Part shown: positions 5,455 to 10,351 of the stretch, piece by piece
Position numbering within the stretch: the stretch's first letter is position 1
Layout of the letters: each line of letters begins with the position of its first letter
Origin: Myxococcales bacterium UBA1203
GTDB taxonomy: Bacteria; Myxococcota; Myxococcia; Myxococcales; UBA5297
Assembly (NCBI GenBank): GCA_002309695.1
Contig: DBXV01000009.1
Span: 52,713-63,063, forward strand
Direction: 5' to 3'
Length of the DNA stretch: 10,351 bases
Program-made: the position numbers and the translations under genes
The notes under the pieces: generated by a model
Database searches by the model: none
What the model was told of the DNA's origin: nothing
Seen by the model: the letters and a program-made list of their open reading frames with translations, nothing else

Positions 5455-7050
5455 CTATTTCACCAATTTCTCAAACCCGCAGGAATGTTTTTTCGTCTCG
5501 GAATCGTAATTGATTCCAACGAAGAGAATATCGCCCGAGTAATTCTCCAATTCTTTGAAATACTCTTTGTTTTTAATCTGATCCAGCGCTGAACCGGCCG
5601 AACCGTCTTTTTTCAATTCAATAATAACAGCGGGCAGACCTCTTCCATACGTTAACGACGGAACCAGCAGCACATCCGCCCGGCCATTGCCCAGCTCCGG
5701 CTCCTTGAATACAAAAAAACGGTCAATGGCGTGGAAATAAGCCAGCATCACGGCACTCTGGAGAGCCATTTCATTATTATAATTGTAATTGTTCGCAACG
5801 AATTGGTGCGCCGCATCGAGCCCCCTGGCCACCGCCCCGGCATTCATGGCCAGCGTGTCCTCGACCAATTGCTTCGAGGCATTGACGATCTTCATCACAT
5901 TTTCAAATCCGGGCGTGACTTCCAACGCAACGGCCCACTGCTGCATGATTTCCCGATTGGGAATCCAGCAGAGGCCGCTGCCAAATTGCAAATGCTGATA
6001 TGTCAGATAGCCCAGGTGAATAAGGCAGGCCAATACGTCATCGCGACGTGAAAAATCGCGCATTGTATTCAAATACGTCGAAACATTGACGGGTATTTTT
6101 TCGCCCGCCATCATGCGGTTCACGTCTTCATGTAATCCCTGAAAATCCATGCGGACGTAATCGGCCAATACGCCAAAATGCCCCGTCTGTGTCCAATAGC
6201 CGTCAATCCGGCGCCGGGTCATGGCCTCAACGACCGATTTTGGATTATAAATATGCGTCCCATCAATCATCAGATAGCCGTCGTAATAATTCGTCACCTC
6301 TTCAAAATTCATATTGTTCGCATCGCACAGCTCTTTGACTTCATCTTTTGTAAAACCGACAAATTCGCTGAACTGTCCCGCGTCCACCATCGAATACTCG
6401 CGAAATACATTCAATTTGGACTGAACGCGGTCGCGGATAATGGGGAGAATGCCGGTTAAATACGCAAGGGCAATACACTGCGAGAGCGATGTATTCTTAA
6501 ACATGCCGTTGAGGAACAGCAGATATTCCCTGAATTGTTCCTCCTTAACGTCGGGGTCGCGCACCATCACATCATATTCGTCCATAATGATGACGAATTT
6601 CTCGCCCGTCGTTTTGAATACTTTGTTCATACATTGCGGAATACTGTCACAGCCATCAAATGAAATATCGGGAAATTGTTCAATAAATTCTTCGCGGACA
6701 TATTTATCCGCATCCTTCACCACGCTCCCCGTGGTGCTCGTGTTGAGCAGTCCATTGATGTCCAGCTGAATGACATTGAATTTATTGAGATATTTTTCAA
6801 ACGACGGATCTTTGGCGATTTTGAGTCTCGAGAATATCTCACGGGAATCGCAGTTTTTTGAATAATACGCCGCAATCATATTGCCGGCCATGGTCTTGCC
6901 AAAACGCCGTGCGCGGGAGGTGCAGATGAACTTGTCCTGCGTTGAAACGAGGCTGTTCAGCTTGGCGAGCAGCATGGACTTGTCCACATAAAAGCGGCTG
7001 TTCAGATTTTCTACGAGGTTCCCGGTTCCCGGATTCAGAAAAATTCCCAT
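5455..7050 (-). CDS. AAA-ATPase-like / PD-(D/E)XK nuclease-fold protein
   Basis: The protein matches a large family with an N-terminal AAA-ATPase-like domain (Pfam AAA-ATPase_like) and a C-terminal PD-(D/E)XK domain (PDDEXK_9), common in gut anaerobes and of unsettled function. I chose the ATG at 7050 (531 residues), because MGIFLNPGTG...FYVDKS is the usual family start and AAAGGA lies 9 bases upstream. The open frame reaches an ATG at 7173, but the added 41 residues look like untranslated leader. Counting from 7050, the ATP-binding motif is RRFGKT (48-53) and the Walker B-like segment is IIMDEYD (154-160). The C-terminal nuclease signature is Asp in GRADVLL (459), ExK in IIELKK (Glu478, Lys480), and Gln491 with Tyr497 in DQIKNKEY. 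All key residues are present, so both domains look intact. It is a stand-alone gene, divergent from the large surface protein. Confidence 0.92.
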   Translation of the reverse strand: MGIFLNPGTGNLVENLNSRFYVDKSMLLAKLNSLVSTQDKFICTSRARRFGKTMAGNMIAAYYSKNCDSREIFSRLKIAKDPSFEKYLNKFNVIQLDINGLLNTSTTGSVVKDADKYVREEFIEQFPDISFDGCDSIPQCMNKVFKTTGEKFVIIMDEYDVMVRDPDVKEEQFREYLLFLNGMFKNTSLSQCIALAYLTGILPIIRDRVQSKLNVFREYSMVDAGQFSEFVGFTKDEVKELCDANNMNFEEVTNYYDGYLMIDGTHIYNPKSVVEAMTRRRIDGYWTQTGHFGVLADYVRMDFQGLHEDVNRMMAGEKIPVNVSTYLNTMRDFSRRDDVLACLIHLGYLTYQHLQFGSGLCWIPNREIMQQWAVALEVTPGFENVMKIVNASKQLVEDTLAMNAGAVARGLDAAHQFVANNYNYNNEMALQSAVMLAYFHAIDRFFVFKEPELGNGRADVLLVPSLTYGRGLPAVIIELKKDGSAGSALDQIKNKEYFKELENYSGDILFVGINYDSETKKHSCGFEKLVK

Positions 7051-7112
7051 GGCGGCGCGTCCTTTCTCTCCTGTGCGGCTGAAATTCGCCCCTCTCATAG
7101 CGCTTTTTTCGC

Positions 7113-7138
7113 AAAAAATAAATCCCCCAAATGGGGGA
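7113..7138 (-). terminator. Intrinsic-terminator-like hairpin in the leader of the ATPase gene
   Basis: Read on the minus strand, TCCCCC (7138-7133) and GGGGGA (7128-7123) form a stem around ATTT, followed by TTTATTTTTT (7122-7113). This is a normal intrinsic terminator shape. It lies 62-88 bases before the chosen ATG, with no minus-strand gene upstream that needs ending. It may be a leader attenuator, or may end a short transcript. Confidence 0.6.
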
Positions 7139-7172
7139 GATTCAGCGGCGGGCACTTCCCCCATTTTTCTCA

Positions 7173-7201
7173 TTGACTTCGCTCGTATGCATTCCTAGAC
7201 G
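7173..7201 (+). promoter_or_regulatory. Weak candidate promoter for the surface protein
   Basis: TTGACT (7173-7178) is a good -35-like box. The hexamer 17 bases later, TAGACG (7196-7201), is a poor -10 box. The position suits a short leader that would run through the terminator-like hairpin at 7235-7259. No better promoter was seen in the divergent region. Confidence 0.25.
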
Positions 7202-7234
7202 CCGCCGTTTTTTTGCTGACGGGAGTATTCAGAC

Positions 7235-7259
7235 AGCCGGATTTTTACCGGCTTTTTTT
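7235..7259 (+). terminator. Intrinsic terminator immediately before the surface-protein ribosome site
   Basis: AGCCGG (7235-7240) pairs with CCGGCT (7248-7253) around a 7-base A/T loop, and the T-run covers 7253-7259. GGAG, the ribosome site of the next gene, begins only 3 bases later at 7262. No + strand gene lies between the cdnL terminator and this hairpin, so it sits in the leader of the surface-protein gene or ends a very short RNA. Confidence 0.72.
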
Positions 7260-7273
7260 ATGGAGTCAGAGCC
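7250..7273 (+). promoter_or_regulatory. Possible alternative hairpin holding the ribosome site
   Basis: GGCTTT (7250-7255) can pair with AGAGCC (7268-7273) with one G-U pair, leaving a 12-base loop that contains GGAG (7262-7265). It uses the 3' arm of the terminator hairpin, so the two structures exclude each other. The stem ends directly before the ATG at 7274. The stem is short and the prediction is by eye only. Confidence 0.3.
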
Positions 7274-10200
7274 ATGCAAAATAAAAAGGCCATGAGTGTA
7301 TGCGGGAGGAACGTGTGTAGCATAAAAATACCTCCCTTCAATTCCTCCGGCTTCTTCAATTCATTCTTTGTTTTTATTTCAGCATTTACATTGGCTTTTT
7401 CCGGTTTTGCCTGCGGCGGCGGCGACAAGAAGGCCGCCGACCCCACCGAGGACGCTGGCCTGATTGAGACCGACGCCGGGCCCATCATCGAGACCGACGC
7501 CTCGGAAATCGACGCGGGCCCCGCGGAGGAGGAATGCAGCGCGGAGCAGGATGCTGCCTGTGAAGCGCAGAACCGCGTCTGCCGTGCGGGGGCGTGCGTC
7601 CTCACCGGCCCCGCGCAGATCCTCTACACGCTGAACGGCAGTGAGGTCAGCGACGACGGCTCCGTGAGCGCCACGGCGGCCATTCGCCTCAGCGCGGCGC
7701 CGCTTCAGGATGTGACCATTTCCCTCTCGCTCAGCGGCGCGGGCAAGGACGACGTGCAGATCGCCGGCGAGCAGACCTCCCTGACCTTTACGCCCGACAG
7801 CTGGAACACCGCCCAGAATGTCACCCTCACGGGTACGGCCGACAGCGTGGTGGACGGCGACAAGGATTTTGCGCTGGAGCTGACCGCCAGTTCCGCGGAC
7901 AGCGATTTCAATGGGATTTCGGCGTCCGTTCCCCTCGTGAACACGGACACCGAGAGCTATTCGCTGAAGCTGACGCTGCCCGAGCTTCTGGAGACCAGCG
8001 AGGACGGCGACAGCGTGCAGATCGGCGTGAGGCTTGGGGCGCGGCCCAGTGCCCCCGTGACCGTTCCCGTCTCCGTCTCCAATCCTTTTTATGCGGCGAA
8101 ATCGCCGCAGAGCCTCACCTTTGATGCCGAAAACTGGAATGTGGAGCAGGTTGTAACGATCACGGGGCGTGAGGACGAGACTGATGAGGTCAACAACACG
8201 CCCCACACCTATCAGGTGATTTTCGGACCGCTCACGTCGGAGGATGCGAACTTCGCGGCGATAGAGCCCGTCGCCGTGGATCTCCTGAACGCGGACAACG
8301 ACGTGCCGCGCCTGGTGGCCAACCGCAGCAGCTTTGCCGTCTGTGAGGAGGGCTGCTCGGATGCCGTCTATGTGAAGCTCTCGTCGCAGCCCAAAGTGGA
8401 GACGACGGTCACGGCGGCCATCAGCGAGTGGTGCCGGATTATGAAGTGGAACCCGGACACGCACAGCGATGACCCGGTGGACAGCGTTCAGCTCGTTTTC
8501 CAGCCGGACAACTGGGACACGTCGCAGTATGTGGCGCTGAGCGGCGTGGAGGACGACGGCAAGCCGGACGGCCACCATCCCTGTACGCTGACCTTCACGG
8601 CGAGTTCGACGGATCCCGACGAGAAGACGTCCTTCAACGGCGTGACGCTCACCGTCGAGGGCAAGAACTTCGATATGGATGAGGTCGGCATCGCCATGAC
8701 GAACGACGAGGCCGTTTTGAGCGAGGCAGGAGCGGAGAGCGACAAGGGCTATCCCGAGTCGTCGAAACTCTGCTTCCGGCTGGGGAGCCGTCCGAAGCAG
8801 GCCGTCAGGCTGAAGCTGACCAGCAGCAACACGACCACCGGGGCCACAGTCTCGCCCGTCATCCTGAGTCTGAGCCACACCGAGGCGAAGTGCGCCGTGG
8901 TGAAGGCCGTGGACGACGCCGTGCGGGATTTCCCTCAGGAGGTCACGGTGACGGCGCGCGCCTTGTCCCTCGACTCCGATTACGAGGGAAAGACGCTCAC
9001 GCAGAAATACACCGTGCGCGACCGCAATTTGGACAACATCGTCCGGGAATATAATTTCAAACGGGTTCTCGAGGGCGATACGCCGACCCTCGGCTTCAAG
9101 CTGGGGTCAAAGCCGGCGAAGGACGTCACCGTCACCCTCGAGGGGAATAACGACGCGCAGCTCATCCTGCGGACGAACCCCTCGGTGACCATCCATCCGG
9201 ATGAGTGGGATGAATTTAAGACGGCCCGGTTTGAGGCGATTGTGGACAACCAGGTGGACGGCAACAAAAACGTCATGTTCACACTGAGATCCACGTCGGA
9301 GGACGATGCCTGGAATGGCCATGCGACCAGCGTGATGTTCACCGTGATGGATGCGGACAAGCCGCAGATCGTGCTGAGCTGCACGGCCACGAACGAGAAA
9401 CACGCCTATTGCGGGAGCTATGATACGGAGAACGCCGTTGCTTCCTATACCTCGGACAAGGGCCCGGTGGATGGAGGCAGCGTGACCTGCAATGTGCGCC
9501 TGGCGACCAAGCCCAGCGGGAATGTCAGAGTGCGCCTGGCGACGGGGCAGAAGGCGTTTTCATCCGATAAGACGGGCTCCACGGGAACGGCGCAGATCTT
9601 CACCCGCGACTTTACGCCCTCGAATTATAATAAAGATCAGGCGGTGACGATGTATTATATGCCGCAGGAGAATGCGCCGCAGGCCTACCGCACGTTCTTT
9701 GTCCGGGCGTCGGTGAGCTCGGATTCGGCCACGGCCTACAATGCCGAAGCCGTGGATTCGGGCACATTTGAACGGTATTACACCTGCGGACTTTATTATT
9801 TCAAATTTAAGGATGCCCCCCGGAGCCTGAATCTCCCGCCGGGCAAATATAAACTGAGCGCCTGGGGTGCCAGCGGCGGACGGCCCGAAGCCCAAAATAT
9901 GCAGATCGATGAAAACGGATCTTTTGTTTGTGAGAACAGCGGCGGCAGGGGCGCAATGGTCTCCGGCGAATTGCAGCTGACTGAAACTACGCCGGTTTAT
10001 GTGCGCACCGGCGGCGTAGGCCTGGCCGTTAATGACTTCGTTAGTTTTGCCGAGCGGCGAGAATATGCCTACAATGGCGGCGGCTTCGGAATGCCAAGAT
10101 TTGCAAACTGTGACGAGTTCAGCAGCGGCGGAGGCGGCGGAAGTGATTTCTGCGTCAGCAGTCTGGAATCCAATCCGTGCGCGTCGGAATATGAATTCAG

Positions 10201-10351
10201 ACCTTATCGCCTTCTGTCAGCCGGCGGCGGCGGCGGCGGCTCTTCTCCGAACAGATGTGTGTTAAATGGAGATTCGACAGGACGCGGCGGTTCCGGCGCC
10301 AATTTTAACGGCACACAGTCAGCGCTGCACACAAGTTATATTTATGGCGGG
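7274..10351 (+). CDS. Large secreted, probably lipid-anchored protein with beta-sandwich repeats and a glycine-rich C-terminal domain (3' end missing)
   Basis: The frame is open from a TGA at 7217-7219 to the window end, 1026 codons from the ATG at 7274 without a stop. That ATG has GGAG 8 bases upstream; an ATG at 7292 has a poorer site. A signal peptide (hydrophobic residues about 27-46, FFNSFFVFISAFTLAFSGFA) ends at Cys47 followed by GGGD. This suggests a lipoprotein, although Gly-Phe-Ala-Cys is not a canonical lipobox. A linker with repeated DAG and a four-Cys segment (about 88-110) follow. Residues 116-838 hold about six divergent repeats of ~110-140 residues with F.P..W....V.L.G..D...DG patterns, like Calx-beta-type surface modules. 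From about 839 the chain becomes Gly-rich (YKLSAWGASGG, VYVRTGGVG, YNGGG, SSGGGGGSDF), resembling the ALK/LTK-type glycine-rich domain. Role unknown; adhesion or cell-surface contact is a guess. Confidence 0.88.
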   Translation, partial: MQNKKAMSVCGRNVCSIKIPPFNSSGFFNSFFVFISAFTLAFSGFACGGGDKKAADPTEDAGLIETDAGPIIETDASEIDAGPAEEECSAEQDAACEAQNRVCRAGACVLTGPAQILYTLNGSEVSDDGSVSATAAIRLSAAPLQDVTISLSLSGAGKDDVQIAGEQTSLTFTPDSWNTAQNVTLTGTADSVVDGDKDFALELTASSADSDFNGISASVPLVNTDTESYSLKLTLPELLETSEDGDSVQIGVRLGARPSAPVTVPVSVSNPFYAAKSPQSLTFDAENWNVEQVVTITGREDETDEVNNTPHTYQVIFGPLTSEDANFAAIEPVAVDLLNADNDVPRLVANRSSFAVCEEGCSDAVYVKLSSQPKVETTVTAAISEWCRIMKWNPDTHSDDPVDSVQLVFQPDNWDTSQYVALSGVEDDGKPDGHHPCTLTFTASSTDPDEKTSFNGVTLTVEGKNFDMDEVGIAMTNDEAVLSEAGAESDKGYPESSKLCFRLGSRPKQAVRLKLTSSNTTTGATVSPVILSLSHTEAKCAVVKAVDDAVRDFPQEVTVTARALSLDSDYEGKTLTQKYTVRDRNLDNIVREYNFKRVLEGDTPTLGFKLGSKPAKDVTVTLEGNNDAQLILRTNPSVTIHPDEWDEFKTARFEAIVDNQVDGNKNVMFTLRSTSEDDAWNGHATSVMFTVMDADKPQIVLSCTATNEKHAYCGSYDTENAVASYTSDKGPVDGGSVTCNVRLATKPSGNVRVRLATGQKAFSSDKTGSTGTAQIFTRDFTPSNYNKDQAVTMYYMPQENAPQAYRTFFVRASVSSDSATAYNAEAVDSGTFERYYTCGLYYFKFKDAPRSLNLPPGKYKLSAWGASGGRPEAQNMQIDENGSFVCENSGGRGAMVSGELQLTETTPVYVRTGGVGLAVNDFVSFAERREYAYNGGGFGMPRFANCDEFSSGGGGGSDFCVSSLESNPCASEYEFRPYRLLSAGGGGGGSSPNRCVLNGDSTGRGGSGANFNGTQSALHTSYIYGG
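7619..9787 (+). repeat. About six divergent beta-sandwich repeats encoded in the surface protein
   Basis: The repeats are visible only at protein level. Marker aromatic residues of the F.P..W motif fall at residues 177, 288, 414, 645 and 785. That gives steps of 111, 126, 231 (two units, the middle one having lost the Trp) and 140. Each unit starts with a strand and an acidic loop, has a middle segment such as RLGARPSAPVTV or KLGSKPAKDVTV, then the aromatic motif, and ends with an Asp-rich link (NTDTE, NADNDV, DADKP). The copies are too diverged to be recent tandem duplications. Confidence 0.7.

Noticed and set aside
7051..7173. N-terminal extension of the ATPase protein to the ATG at 7173
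   Set aside because: The family normally starts at the MGIFLNPG segment, a ribosome site precedes 7050, and the extension contains a terminator-like hairpin.
7379..8878. Open frame of 499 codons on the minus strand inside the surface-protein region
   Set aside because: Its product is rich in Arg, Gly, Val, His and Leu with no domain pattern. It is the mirror of a GC-rich coding region whose + strand frame has a signal peptide, repeats and a ribosome site. Shadow frame.
10190..10250. GGC run in the Gly-rich domain as an unstable repeat
   Set aside because: There are only about six uniform GGC codons, which fits a glycine-rich structural domain. Too short to argue for phase variation from one sequence.
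1..10351. CRISPR array, tRNA, rRNA, integrase or insertion sequence
   Set aside because: No evenly spaced direct repeats, cloverleaf, rRNA-like stretch, transposase motif or flanking terminal repeats were seen on either strand.

Overview
The window looks like part of a chromosome from a deltaproteobacterial or Myxococcota-type bacterium, possibly a host- or gut-associated anaerobe. The main evidence is a CarD/CdnL protein that closely resembles Myxococcus CdnL as I remember it. A secreted protein also opens with a Cys-Gly-rich start, Asp-Ala-Gly runs and a small four-Cys motif, a style common in that group. An AAA-ATPase/PD-(D/E)XK gene of a family abundant in gut anaerobes supports a host-associated or anaerobic lifestyle. 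This assignment is inference; no rRNA or other decisive marker is present.

Layout, left to right. (1) Positions 2-520 (+) hold the 3' part of a protein with a duplicated ~52-residue module split by a polyproline linker, followed by a strong intrinsic terminator. (2) Positions 636-4328 (-) form a tight four-gene unit, read right to left: a membrane-anchored unknown protein, bioA, bioD, and a second membrane-anchored unknown protein coupled to bioD by an ATGA overlap. (3) A ~360-base divergent intergenic region follows. (4) Positions 4687-5283 (+) encode a CdnL-like RNA-polymerase-binding protein with a TTG start and an unusual acidic tail, followed by its own terminator. (5) A short convergent spacer with two hairpins separates it from the next gene. 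(6) Positions 5455-7050 (-) encode an AAA-ATPase-like/PD-(D/E)XK protein. (7) A compact divergent promoter region has an intrinsic-terminator-like hairpin on each outgoing leader. (8) From 7274 to the window end (+) runs a very large secreted, probably lipid-anchored protein. It has about six divergent beta-sandwich repeats followed by a glycine-rich domain resembling the ALK/LTK-type glycine-rich domain. It has no stop codon in the window.

How the genes fit together. BioA and BioD catalyse consecutive steps of biotin synthesis (KAPA to DAPA to dethiobiotin); bioF, bioB and birA are not here. The two unknown membrane proteins are cotranscribed with them by position, but nothing in their sequences links them to biotin. 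CdnL is a general transcription factor and probably independent. The ATPase gene and the surface protein share a divergent control region; their leader hairpins are the most unusual regulatory feature seen. I found no tRNA, rRNA, CRISPR array, insertion sequence or integrase.
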